Shown here: piece after piece, positions 54,611-64,000 of the stretch
Numbering within the stretch: the first letter of the stretch is position 1
How the letters are laid out: every line of letters starts with the position of its first letter
Source of the DNA: Prorocentrum cordatum
Taxonomy: Eukaryota; Sar; Dinophyceae; Prorocentrales; Prorocentraceae
Assembly: GCA_963575745.1 (NCBI GenBank)
Contig: CAUYUJ010019604.1
Coordinates: 475,776 to 539,775 of the forward strand
Direction: 5' to 3'
DNA: 64,000 bases
The notes under the pieces: model-generated
What the model was told of the DNA's origin: nothing
Database searches by the model: none
Seen by the model: the letters and a program-made list of their open reading frames with translations, nothing else
Translations under genes and position numbers: made by a program

Positions 54611-57264
54611 GGTAATAGGCGGCTACCCCGCCGTAGGCCGTGCTGCCGCCTGTCGGGACTCGCGCGGGAGAGCGGTAGCGTGGCGTGCTCGGCTGTCCTG
54701 CGTCGCGTTGGTCGCGCTGCTGAATGCGCTGCTGGTGCTGTTGATATCGCTGCTGGTCGGCTCTCGAGAGGGGGCGGGTGTCGGGGAGGATGGTGGGCAC
54801 GTCGGGCCGCTGCCAACCCCGATAGACGTGCTCGAAGGCGTGGTCTGGGTAGGTCTCCCCTACGGGTGAGTATCGCCGCACATGCTCCATGTAGTCGATG
54901 TTCTGCGGCTCGGAGATCGCCGTGATGTTTACAGCTCGCTGGTGCGCTGGTCCATAGAGGCAGAAACTACCACGGTTGCTGCGGTCGTGGTTCAGCTCGG
55001 CTTCGGTCGTGGCACGGCTCACCATGGCGTCGCAGAGTCGCATGTCATAGTCGAGAGCTTGAGGCCCAGGACCACCCTCGGCGTCCCAGTACAGTACCAC
55101 ATCTCGCCAGGGGGTGCGGGTAGTGTGGATGCGCTCGGCGATCGACTCGCAGACGGTCCTGACCGTGACACGGTCCCTGTACATGTTGGTGATGGCTAGG
55201 GAGTAGGGTCGGCGGACCGTCTTGTTGAAGGCGAATTCCTCCTTGAGGGCCTGGTGGGGGCCGAAGAGCACGTAGCCTTCCCTCCAGAGAGGTTGGTCGG
55301 GGGACGGTTCTTCGGGCACCCCCGTTCCTGTGAACCCAGGTGGCCGCCTCGTGCCGTCAGGCAGTCCCTGCCTGGGGACGCGCCGCGGCCTCGGTGGGAA
55401 GTACCATTGACCCTGGTAACCTGCTTGGCCTGGTTGTGGAGGTTCCCCCCGGGGCCTGAAGGCGCTCGGGGGGGTTCCTTGAGGTCGTGGTGGGCTGGCG
55501 CGTTGCCGAATTGGCGGGCAAGGATGTGCGGCGGCATCCCTGTGCACGGACGTCGAGCAGGCTGTGTGGACTGGGGGGATGGGGGCACCTGCTGGACAGG
55601 CAGCATGTGTCGGAGTCCCTGTTGTTGGTGCTGTATGCACACGTCCAACTGTTGCACGAGTAGTCCGTGGACCAGTCCATGAGTGCACGCAGTCCGCTGC
55701 GGGCGCAGTCTGGGCACGTTGGTTGGCCCGAGGTGCCGAGCTGCGTGCTGCGGCGAGCCGCACAGTACTGACAGCATTGGAATCGACACTGTAGGCAAGA
55801 CCAGCGTCCTGGTAGAGGCGGGAGCGCATGCTCGTTTGTGCCTGGGTCGTCTGGGAGGGGTCGCGGGCGATCCCACAAGGGCCAGACGTCAGCAAACCAG
55901 GATTGGCCTGTAGTGCGGACAACCTCGGCGGGGAGGCGAGCGTCCTCGGCATGGCACCTGTTCCACTGGGGCCCCATGTCCGCTGGTACCATGACGGTGC
56001 GCCAGGTGTCGTCCGCTTTGACGTGGACTTGGGTCGGTGCCCAGAGCTTAGTAGTGGTGTCGCCGTGGTCGTGGTGGAGGATGACCCAGCCGTCCCGCCC
56101 CGCCACCGCAGGGTTAATGACGCGATGGCCCATGACTGTCGTCCCCCACGGTAAGTAGGCGCCGTCGTGGTGATCACCAGGGTCAAGCCAGACCTCGATG
56201 CCAGGGGCATTGACACGGGCCCGCACATCACGGACGTGGTAGGCGAGGACGTGGTAGGCAGTCGGCTCCTCTTCCGTCTCAATGTGCTCCCACGTCTCGA
56301 TGCCACTGTTGTCTGAGGTGGAGTTTCCGCCACTCTGTCGTGACGAACGAGAGGCGGATCGCCGTGGGCGGGCGTGGCCTCGGGCGAGGGCGGCGGCCGC
56401 GCTGATGAGGGAAGGCGTACGGCGTTCGTCGGCTCCTGATGTCGTCGATGAGCGGTCTGGACTGTGCGCAAGGGCTGTGCCTGACTTGTGAGTGCGCGGT
56501 GGGCCAGACGCGGCCCCAGGGCTGGAGCCGCTGGGGCGCGACTCGCGTGCGTCAGGATGCCCCCGCACGGGGACGGCTTGCAAGCCAGTGTACACCAGGT
56601 CGATGAGTGGTTTCGGGTCCAGCTGGAGCATGTGAAGCGAGACGCGTGGGCGGGGCTGGTTAGGGTCATCCCTGGTGGCTGCTTCCGTGTCGTAGTGCTG
56701 TTTGGCCCATACTCGCGCTGCCTCTGGCGAGTATAGTGCCTGCGGCGGTGGCCACGCTGCCGCGATGGCTGGTCTGCGCCTGGTGCTAGCTTCCTGGTCG
56801 TGAGCTTCAGCCGCCTCACGGAGATCTGGATGATCGTAGCCAGCGATGTGGAGGGCGTGCGCGCAGTCGCCCATGCCATAGGCGTGTGGAAGGGCACGGC
56901 ACCTGGAAGCAGCTTCTGTGGGGGCACACCAGTCCATGCGGATGAGGAGGCTCAGGGCCCGAGGGTAAATGAGACGCGCTCCGTGGGCCTCCCCTTTCAC
57001 GACGTTGTGCCTGTTTTCCCCGCGCGGTGGTTGGGTGGCCTCGCACATCCAGAGTGCGATGGGTCCCCACGCGAGGGTGTCGTCTTCGAGACTGTAGGGC
57101 GGGTGGGGCGGCATTGCGTACCACGCGGCCAGCGAAGGGTGCACGCTCGCGTACGTGCGGCCAACGTTGGTGCCAGTTCGGACCCTTCGCTTCACGGCGG
57201 GGACCTGGCAAGAGGTGCCCTCCACTGGCAGCAAGACGGGCCGCAAGGTCGCCGCGGGTCCCAT
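54423..57264 (-). CDS. Large accessory protein of retroelement (ART-like, Cys-rich, unknown C-terminal domain)
   Basis: Two frames in series: about 57205 to 55550, then about 55550 to the TGA at 54423. N-terminal 115 residues: second half of a PARP-like fold (see 56905-57290). Next a variable Pro/Arg/Ser region; then an ordered stretch (TAYHVLAYHVRDVRARVNAP, GIEVWLDPGDHHDGAYLPWG, GRDGWVILHHDHGDTTTKLW). Then a Cys cluster at about 55797-55700: SCLQCRFQCCQYC...CPDC, CX2CX3CCX2C then CX2C, probably zinc-binding. After the frame change comes a second ordered domain at about 55310-54800 (YVLFGPHQALKEEFAFNKTV, VVLYWDAEGGPGPQALDYDM, ending near HAFEHVYRGWQRPD), followed by Gln/Arg repeats. No relative of the second domain is recognised. 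Function unknown; the order suggests a polyprotein. Confidence 0.5.
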
Positions 57265-57290
57265 GCCAGAAGACAGTGGGCGCGTCGGTG
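56905..57290 (-). other. PARP-type ADP-ribosyltransferase-like domain
   Basis: Spans a frame change near 57200. First frame: TVFWHGTRGDLAARLAASG, matching the HG(S/T) strand-helix of PARP-type transferases (His at 57265-57263). Second frame: GTNVGRTYASVHPSLAAWYA, matching the G-x-Y-x-(A/S)...S..Y strand, with its Tyr (residue 38 of that frame). Then GPIALWMCEA, NVVKGEAHGARLIYP and SLLIRMDW, in the positions of the later beta strands. The third catalytic position, Glu in processive enzymes, appears to be Ala/Arg before LIY, as in mono-ADP-ribosylating or inactive members. Seen: the motif series and order. Inferred: NAD+-dependent transfer. Confidence 0.45.
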
Positions 57291-58758
57291 GTGGGTTGGC
57301 GGAGGTCCCACGTGAGGTAGGGGAAGATTGTCTCGCCTGAGTTCCCGCCCGAGTCTTCCAGCACCCAAGTGAGGCGGTTCGGGGGCCTCTGCATGATGTC
57401 AGTCCACGGCCCCAGCGCTTGGAGTGTTAGATCATGGGTAAATCGAGGATGGTCGTGGAGTCGCAGAGCGTCTTTGATGTCCTCTGTAGACACGCCACTG
57501 TTACCAAGCGCAAAGCCGTTTTGATACAGGGCGTTAAGTCTGCTCTTCGGCGGCACGGGGACCGCTGGGTCGCGCTGGATAGTGTTGCGTAAGTTGCGTG
57601 TCGGTGGCTTGAGGGCTGTGTAAGGCATACCAGGGCCTGAAGGCGCCTGGGGCCTGGCGGGTGATGCATAGCGCGCTCGCCGTCGTGGTGGTTGGGTGTC
57701 CACGTCGGGAGAGGAACCACGAGCATCAGCATATCGGAAGATGGACCACGGGCTAACGTGGGTGCACTCACGTGTTTCCCTTGCCTCGGTGTCGCTGCCG
57801 TGTGCTGTGGCATCCTCATTAGTCGGTAGGTTACCGTATGCCGCGCCGTTTTTGGAGCCGTCTCGCGGGGACGGGCTGGTCGATCTTGGTGTGACAGACG
57901 AGGCTCGCGATACGGCGGCAGTGACTTCGACGATGGCGGCGGTGGTGGCGGTGGTGACATCGGCGACTGCGGCGGCAACTGCTGCGGCGTAGTGTTCCTG
58001 CAGCAGCGGATTCGGAGTGAGTGCACGTGCTGGTCGTCGTGTTCGTCGGCAAGCGTGCACGGCATTGTGCATGTGGCCTCATCGCGCGGCCTCCTGCTCG
58101 GTTGGCAACAGCGGAGGCACCACTGGGCTGTGGATGAGTCCAGGGCCCGCGCACAGATGCGGGCTCCTACGTGTCCGACGGCTCCTTGAGCAAGAAGTTT
58201 GGCGCCGACGAGTAGAAGACCGCACACCACTCCGCCCGTGGCAATAGCCCCGAGTTTGCCGCTGGCCCATTTCAGGACACCCCCGAGGCCGACCCCGACT
58301 GCGCTGGCTCCGCCCGAGACGCTATCTCTGAGTTTGACTCTGGTCCACTTGAGAGTGGCCCACAATGCGGACGTGACGTTGTATGTCGTTGTGCGTCGGG
58401 ATGTGGTGGGCACAGATGGGCCTGGTGCCGCCGCTTCACGTCGTCGTCGTTGTCGGTAGCTGGGGTCTCGGCTCGGTGTCGGCAAGTACCCATCGATCTG
58501 GTCCTTGTACGGCATTGCTATCACGATGGCGTACGTGGCCACAAAGAGGCAGATGAGGCAGCCACAGTGTCGTGATGCCGCTGCGCTGTGCTGGGGCTCG
58601 TGGGAACCGCTGGCATCTGGGTACTCGTCATCGATGGGGTCGTTGTCGATGTCGGCCTGCCAGTGGTCAATGACACTGGGGTTGGAGTCAGTCACGTTAA
58701 CACGGCAGACAAGGGTGCGGGGCGTGGTGCTGCCACCTGCGGTCTGGGGATGTCCAGG
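57205..58758 (-). CDS. Putative membrane protein of retroelement leading into ART-like domain
   Basis: Frame one opens after a TGA just downstream of a 13-mer repeat (58777-58789) and runs to about 58020. Frame two continues to about 57205. No ATG near the start; GTG 58695 is the first alternative. A Cys-rich hydrophobic segment CGCLICLFVATYAIVIAMPY (about 58566-58507) is a good transmembrane candidate; a second, LGAIATGGVVCGLLLVGAKL plus LAQGAVGHVGARI, lies at about 58257-58162. Before the first: TLVCRVNVTDSNPSV, with an NVT glycosylation sequon. Between them: basic RRRRR and NVTSALWATLKW. After frame two begins: an Ala/Val/Thr-rich helix (AVAAAVADVTTATTAAIVEV), a Ser/Pro-rich linker, then LTLQALGPWTDIMQRPPNRL and the ART-like motif. 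A surface or membrane role is inferred only from hydropathy. Confidence 0.4.
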
Positions 58759-60282
58759 TCAGCCAGTGCTGCAGCGGGGCTGAAGCCGCCACTGCGCGGG
58801 CTGGTATGAGCTGGCGATGCAGTGGCATGGCTTGTCGCGTCGGCGGCAGTGGCGCCTTCAGCGTCGTTGAGCTGTGCGCAGGGGTCGGCCTGGGCCGAGT
58901 TGTTGGGCGGACTGCTGTGCGACGAGGTGTGCCCTAAGTGGGGTTCACTGTCGCGGTCACGCTGGGCCGTGTCGCCTGGTGGTGTTGTGCCGTCGCGATC
59001 CTGGGTTTCCATGTCGTCCTGGCTATCGTCCACGTGGACCGAGCCCAGGGATATGTGGCTGATATCGTCCGACGCGTGGAACGAGTCCAGGGGTGTGTCG
59101 CTGATGTCGCTGGCCGCGATGTGCTGGAGCAGCCATGATACGGGGTCGTCTGCGGCCTGATTCACCCGTGGCGTGCTGGGCGAGGCCAGCTGGCGGTGGT
59201 GGGTTTAGCGGTTCCATCGGTGCCGCAGCGAGCTCCGCCTCGACAAGCGGCTGCATGTCTGTCGGGTGGTGCAGGATCGCATCCGCGAGGTACGCCAGGG
59301 CGTCTTGGTCGGGTGGAGGAAGGCCTCTTGGTAGTAAGGCGTGGGCCCGTGAGAGGTATGGCGGCAAAGGTGCCGTGAAAGCTTCAGGGCCGACAAGCTG
59401 GGCACGAGCACCCTGGTATTCCAGAAGGAGGCCAAAGTAGCGGGTGGAATGCTCGCGGCTGCCCTGGATAAGAGTGAGGTTGCGGTTTGTGCGCTGTCTG
59501 TCGGGGCCCGCTCTATACCAGATGTCCTCGCACATGTCGAACGCGGTGAGCTGGCGCAGGGCGTCGGTTGTGTCCTCAGAGTCCTCCTGGAAGTGGTGAT
59601 CGTACTGTGGCAGATGAAGCGTCGCCAGGATGTACGGGACGCAGTCCTCGAGCCATGCCCAGAACACGTCCTGGTGGTCCTCACCTGGTGCCCACGCCGC
59701 AGCGCACGGTATGAGCCGGGCGCGGATCATCATCAGGTGCCAGAAAGCGGGGTCCTCCTCGGGTTCGCCCCTAGCGCACAGGGGGGTGGTGAGACCCGTG
59801 GGGCTATAGCGGGGCACGACAGCGGGGCTGAAGCCGCCACTGCGTGCCTGGCCTATATCAACGTCCCCGTCAAGGATCTGCTGCACCACGGTCGAGGCCA
59901 CGCTGGGGGTGGATTTCGATGCATGTGTCGTAGTTGACAAGGGCGTGCATGCGCTCACGATGGCGCCCAGCGGTCCGTTGCCGCACGGACCCGCGGCGGC
60001 GGTGCTGTTCACGATCGGGTCCAAAATGGTGCAGTGATCGTACTTGTAGATGCTGTCATCGTAAAGGTAGAAAAGAGTCCCACGTTCAGCATGTCGCAGG
60101 AAAACCTCACCTCCATGCTGGGGCGCACCGCCTGAAGACGGGTGTGCTCCAGCGAGCGAGGGGAGGGCCAGGCTGCAGGCAAGGCGCCACATGATGGCGA
60201 GGCCTGGCGGGCGGCGCGAGCGATGAGCCAAAAGCTGCATGTCAGCACGCATCCTCAGATACCCCTGCATGCTCATGTACAT
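58692..60282 (-). CDS. Retroelement accessory protein with signal-like N-terminus
   Basis: ATG 60282 (an in-frame GTG lies at 60300). The N-terminus has two hydrophobic stretches, VFVAMYMSM and IMWRLACSLALPSLAGA, the second with a signal-peptide look, followed by EVFLRHAERGTLFYLYDDSI and KYDHCTILDPIVN. One 13-mer site is read as GGFSPA. The middle has PAFWHLMMIRARLIPCAAAW, DVFWAWLEDCVPYILATLHL and FDMCEDIWYRAGPDRQRTN, a well-mixed globular composition. A frame change at about 59190 leads into a 157-residue acidic, Ser/Asp-rich tail (WLLQHIAASDISDTPLDSF) that ends at TGA 58692 after another GGFSPA. It is separated from ORF1 by about 170 bp. Family not recognised; secretion or membrane anchoring is an inference. 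Confidence 0.45.
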
Positions 60283-60453
60283 TGCAACAAACACACCCAC
60301 AGCAAGATGACAGGTGTCCCTACACCAGATAGCTTGCTCGTGCTGCTGCCAAAACTGACATGATATGACAAGAAAGAGATACGACGCGAAGAGAGAAGAG
60401 ATGCCTCTGAAGGCGCTTCCTCGGAGGGCTGAGGCAGGCTCTCTGAGGCACCT

Positions 60454-63023
60454 TCAATAGGGTTCCTGGGTGACCCGACCCTTGTCTTTGCCTTTGTCAG
60501 CCCCTGGGGGCCCCGTCCCTGGGGTGACCTGGCCTGGCTGGTCGATCCACCCGCAGACAACCACGGGATCGGCAACTGATGCAGCTTCCTCCTTCTTAGT
60601 TTCGAGAGTGGCCACCTGTGGCAGGTGGATGGTGCCCCCCGTGAGGTGCCCGAGGAGGGCCTGGATGTCGCCACGCAGTGCAGCGGCTTCGGCGGTTGCC
60701 GTCTGTTGCTGGGTGACGACGGTGGCAAGCCCCCGTTCCAAACCTGAGACGTGCTCCGTGAGTGTGGCCTGGGAGGAGAGAACGCCCGCAAGCTGAACCT
60801 GCATGTTATCCACCGTGTTGGCAAGCAGCTCGTGCTGTTGTTCCATGTGTTGGATGCGGGTCGTGGCGGCATCTGGCAGTTTAGGGGCCGATGCGAAGCG
60901 TTCGCCGAAGGTGTTGAGTTCGTGGGAGGCCACGCTGTATTCATCACCTGATGAGAGGATCTCGACGTCGTCAGCGTCGCCTGGTACTTCGGCGGCTGTG
61001 GCAGCGTCCCCTTCGGTGTGGCCCCCACCTTCAGCCGCCACCGTGCCAAGCTGCGGGTCATGACCACCTGATCCTTGGACGGCCGTCTGCTCGGCAGCTC
61101 CGTCCGTGCCGTGCGGGGGTGCAGAGGAGCTGCGGCCTGGGGCGCCGTGTGATCTTGCGTGCGGCGTGGCGTCGCGTTTCCCACTGGAGGATCGGTGGCG
61201 CTTGGCTAAAGGCTCCTCCTTGGGGATCAGGAGCGGTGCGACGCCCTTGCCTTTGGGCGTGGCAGTCATGAGGTCGTGGAGGTAAGGGCTCTGGGCCGCT
61301 TTGGTGAGGAGTGTGCCAGTGGCGGGGCTGAAGCCGCCACCACGGGCTGGCGGCGTCACAGGCTCTGTGATGGTGGTAGGCGTGACGATGGTAACGTTGT
61401 CCCTCTTCGGCACCACCTCAGCCAGCGGGGCCTCGGTGATGCTCCACGGGATGGGGCACCCTGCGACCTGTACCGTATATGTGAGTGGGGGACGATGGGC
61501 GCGCACTAAGGCAAACTGAGCCGAAGTGGCTGGGTCCCAGGCGGTGTGGTAGACCTCACAGTCCCATTTAACGGACGGGCCCGTGAGAGTCTTGGCGAGC
61601 TGGGTCAGCGTGGCGTGGCGTGCCGCAATGCCAGTGATGCGGTAGCGCGTCTTGGCGAGGGTGGCTTCGCAGCCGCGGATGCTGACGGCAGCAGCCTTGG
61701 CGGCGTCTGACCCTCGTGAACACGGATCCCCAATAAGCCTGACTTGCCGTGCCTGACGACTCCCAGGGCCTTGAAATCCACCGACTTCTGGAACGCATCT
61801 GCCATCGTGATGGGCTGGTCCTCAGGGAACCACACGGTCTGGTACTTGTCTGCAGTGGGCTCGTCTGCACCTACGTTGCTGAGGTCGTAGGTGGCGCCGA
61901 GTTGCCCTGAACCCGCCAAGACCTTGTCGACCGCTTGAAGACTGACGCCGAAGGTGGCAGCCAGGGACTTCTTTCCGACGCCCGATCCAAACCTGCCTAG
62001 GCTTTTGCAGGGTTCGAGGATGGTGACGGCTTTAAAGTTGCCGTGGAAGAGGGCCTTGAAGGTGTCCTGGAGCTGACTATCGAGCTCCTGGCGGCGAGCG
62101 TCTTTCTTGGACTCCCTGTGCTTTTGGTTTTGGCGCGCCTTGTCCTGTGGAGCGGAGTCCCCTCGGAAAGGACCCTTGGCGCGTGGACCACCGTTCACGG
62201 GGGCACCTCCCGAGAACTGGTCCTCGAAGGCCTGATGCATGGAGGGGACTGCGGCGATGGCCTCGGTTTCATGTATGGTCGCCCGAATCCAGCATACGTG
62301 GTCGGCAGGGTCGATGGTGGCGACGGCTACTTTTTCCGTGCAGGCGACTTCCTTGGTGCCCAGCTGGTACACGGTCACGGGGACGTGCGTGTGGACCACT
62401 TTGGGCGCCTTGGGGTGACGCTTCAGCACGGGGACGGCGAGCTCGGTACCGACGTAGTTATCGTTTTTTGGGCCCATGACAGCAATCGCAAGCTGACCCG
62501 TGGTACGCTTACCCTGCTCGAGGTGGTGTTGCAGCAGCCGTTCACCGCTCTCGTAGTCGTGGAGGCTGATACTGGGCTTGTACGTCTTGCCGTCGTCAAG
62601 TGATGTGGGTTCGGCGAGGACTGGGACCTTCCAAAAGGCCGGGTCCAAGGCAATGAATTGGGTGTCCGCAGCCTGAAGACGTGCGGACCCAGCTGGTGGG
62701 TGTGATGTGTCACCGCCAATGCGCTTAGGCTTGCTGCGCTGGTGGTGATCCAGCGTGTAGCTGATCTGGTTGGCGGCGCACATGCGGATCAAGGCACTGC
62801 CGAGCTTCTTCGTGTTGGTCTTGTGCATGTCGTACGTTGCCTGGAGCTCATCCGCGTTCAGCTCGGCAAGCCCGTTGTATGCGGCCGTGGGGCGGTCAGA
62901 CCCCGCTTGCTTGAAAGCTGCGATGCAGTCCTGCTTGCGTTGGAGGAGAGACCCTTCAGCAGCAGGACGTGAGCTCGGGGGCTGCTTGGAAGAGCGACGG
63001 CGCTCCGGCTTGCTGGGGGCCAT
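60454..63023 (-). CDS. ORF1-like protein of LINE-like element
   Basis: ATG 63023 is the first good start after a leader of about 150 bp. Frame one runs to about 61706 and frame two from there to TGA 60454. A single missing base in the GAGGGTCAGAC region would give one protein of about 855 residues. N-terminus basic (SKPERRRSSKQ); the first 270 residues are globular-looking (YNGLAELNADELQATYDMHK, AFWKVPVLAEPTSLDDGKTY); a Lys/Arg/Gln-rich segment follows (KARQNQKHRESKKDARRQEL). After the frame change: AKAAAVSIRGCEATLAKTRY, a GGFSPA 13-mer site, a basic patch KRHRSSSGKRD, an acidic VEILSSGDE, then a coiled coil (HMEQQHELLANTVDNMQVQL onward). No CCHC knuckle is seen. LINE ORF1 proteins commonly combine coiled coil and RNA binding, so RNP assembly is the likely role. 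Confidence 0.6.
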
Positions 63024-63174
63024 TGCTGCGGGCGCTCTGGTGGGGAGAGGTGACGCGAATCAGTAGGGTCCTGCTGGGGCCCCTCCGGTCTCGCGAGGCC
63101 TGGGAGTCTGGCTCCGAGGCGGGGCGCTTCGCGTCGCGGCTGCGGTCTGAGTGCTGGGCACTCTCGAGAGAGAC
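63024..63174 (-). promoter_or_regulatory. 5' leader of the retroelement unit
   Basis: About 150 bp between the end of the upstream copy (CTTGTCCGG followed by TCTCTCTCGAGAG) and ATG 63023. GC-rich with no recognised promoter box. If the tandem arrangement is real, transcription of this unit could start inside the neighbour's 3' end. Confidence 0.35.
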
Positions 63175-64000
63175 CGGACAAGTAGGCGGACCAGGGTCCG
63201 TCCGCGAGGCGCACTGCGGTGCGACAACCCGCAAAACACTATTAGCGGCGGTGCAGCCTTAAGATACGAGGGCGGGCAACAGACCCCCTCCCCCGGCGCG
63301 TTGCGTCTGAAGCTACGGACGGCGGACAGACTGTGAAGATCTCACGTGTCAGACCGCGTGACGAAGAAGGCCCCAACAAGAAAGGCGACGTGCGGACACG
63401 TGGCTAGGCGGCTTGGCAGACCGCCAGTTGGGCGCTTGGCCGCAGCGCGGCGCGCAGGGACGGGGCACCCCCCGCCCCCACGCCCTGACACCGTGGACGC
63501 GGGGCCACGCGTGCACACGGGCAGGCAGAATGGCGGAGATTAGCGCGGGGCTCCAGGCGGAGCGCCGCGGAGCGATGACAGCATAGCATGGAGGGTGAGT
63601 GGCGGCGCAGCACCATCGGGCGGGGGTGTAAGCAGCTCGGCGAAGGCACGACCGGCGCGGTGGAGGCGCTGGAGCAAAGGGCCTTGACGGGCTTGGGCAG
63701 CGGCAAGGTCGGCGGCGAGAGCTGCGCACCTCTGCTGGAGAGCGGCCGTAGACTGGGACAGCTCGGCTTCGCGGTCGGTGCGGGGCGGCTGCTCTGTGCC
63801 CGCGGCCGCGGGCCTCGCGGCGGGGACGAGGTCATCGGTGCGCCTGGCCAGGTGGTGGACCAGCGCGGTGCGGCGGTCCGTGCGCTGGCGGCCGTCGCCG
63901 TGGCGAGGCGACTGGAGGGTGTCGCGCGGTCCCAGGGCTGAAGCCGCTGGGGCCACGCCCCATGAGGACGGAGGAGCCGCAGCCTCGCAGCCTGCAACAG
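63175..64000 (-). mobile_element. 3' end of a second retroelement copy (truncated by window)
   Basis: Matches 46933-47758 base for base, with scattered substitutions and small indels. Encodes the C-terminal coiled-coil segment (from 63956 to TAA at 63540) with conserved SSLRGAPPGAPR ending and one 13-mer site (63935-63947). The rest of this copy lies beyond the window. Confidence 0.9.

Larger units (their letters stand above)
46933..63174 (-). mobile_element. 16.2-kb LINE-like retroelement, tandem unit
   Basis: The 3' 826 bp (46933-47758) recur in direct orientation at 63175-64000. The offset is 16,242 bp, tracked at GGACAAGTAG and again at GATACGAGGGCGGG. The unit reads, on the minus strand: about 150-bp leader, ORF1-like protein, accessory frames, APE-type endonuclease, reverse transcriptase, CCHC finger, RNase H, C-terminal segment, and a 368-bp tail region ending CTTGTCCG followed by (TC)n. 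Endonuclease plus RNase H plus C-terminal CCHC is the I/R1-like LINE arrangement. The reading frame changes about a dozen times, with only two in-frame stops (TGA 52833, TAG 48528). The length is far above the usual 3-8 kb for LINEs. Confidence 0.75.
47813..63947 (-). other. Nine copies of the 13-mer GCGGCTTCAGCCC
   Basis: Exact sense-strand 13-mers, given as plus coordinates of the complement GGGCTGAAGCCGC: 47813-47825, 49112-49124, 51360-51372, 53156-53168, 54373-54385, 58777-58789, 59825-59837, 61325-61337 and 63935-63947. One-base variants (GCGGCTCCAGCCC) lie at 47696-47708 and 56519-56531. It contains GGC-TTCA-GCC, able to form a tiny stem-loop. It is translated in different phases (GGFSPA at several sites, AASA at others), so the nucleotide sequence rather than one peptide is conserved. 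Role unknown. Confidence 0.8.

Noticed and set aside
47353-62972. Plus-strand open frames opposite the retroelement
   Set aside because: Shadows of the minus-strand coding frames; none carries a recognisable domain.
46933-64000. The direct repeats as LTRs of an LTR retrotransposon
   Set aside because: Coding sequence runs into the repeat, no integrase, protease, primer-binding site or TG...CA ends were seen, and APE endonuclease plus CCHC plus RNase H is a LINE arrangement. Tandem LINE copies explain it better, though this is not proven.

Overview
The window looks like nuclear DNA of a dinoflagellate. The reasons are indirect. It is GC-rich and almost gene-free, packed with microsatellites, satellites and foldback elements. 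Its two real coding regions, a long LINE-type retroelement and a protein made of tandem CxxC zinc modules, are of kinds I associate with dinoflagellate genomes. No spliced-leader gene, tRNA, rRNA or bacterial-style operon was seen, so genus and species are not resolved.

Layout. 1-27 kb is a mosaic of tandem repeats: 83-bp, 137-bp, about 75-bp and about 102-bp satellites, 15-bp CACCACATAG-type arrays, and long CA/CG, GAT, GGA and CGT tracts. Small inverted-repeat elements lie among them, with a few stretches that still look faintly coding (minus strand near 5.2-6.0 kb, plus strand near 13-16.5 kb). 27.6-34.25 kb is one large array built on GGCCTCTTGG-like words. It is organised into blocks of about 0.4 kb and a higher-order unit of about 1.56 kb. 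34.6-38.1 kb continues with satellites and microsatellites. 38.2-39.6 kb carries the best single host-like gene: an open frame of 433 codons with five 54-55-residue CxxC...CxxC repeats (Stc1-like), flanked by two direct copies of a roughly 145-bp repeat. 42.7-43.7 kb is a nearly perfect 1-kb palindrome. 44-46.9 kb is TA/CA-rich sequence, a homogeneous 152-bp satellite and a long (GA)n tract.

From 46.9 kb to the end of the window the minus strand carries a very large LINE-like retroelement. Its unit is 16,242 bp, because the first 826 bases of its 3' end (46933-47758) recur in direct orientation at 63175-64000, which puts a second copy immediately upstream, head to tail. In sense order it encodes: an ORF1-like protein with a coiled coil; two proteins with hydrophobic or signal-like segments; a region with an H...Y pattern resembling PARP-type ADP-ribosyltransferases; a Cys-rich cluster; an RS/Pro-rich segment; an APE-type endonuclease; a reverse transcriptase (FVDD); a CCHC finger; RNase H; and a C-terminal segment with an internal duplication and a coiled coil. 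The reading frame changes about a dozen times, but only two in-frame stops interrupt the chain. It is therefore either a recently decayed copy or one affected by indel errors. A 13-base word (GCGGCTTCAGCCC in sense) recurs nine times inside the element unit plus the start of its neighbour, and I saw it nowhere else in the window.

How the parts work together: the retroelement supplies its own target-nicking, reverse transcription and RNA removal functions. The accessory proteins have no assigned role. The (TC)n tails at both 3' ends suggest insertion at, or tailing with, simple repeats. The rest of the window is best read as a landscape of satellites and nested non-autonomous elements.
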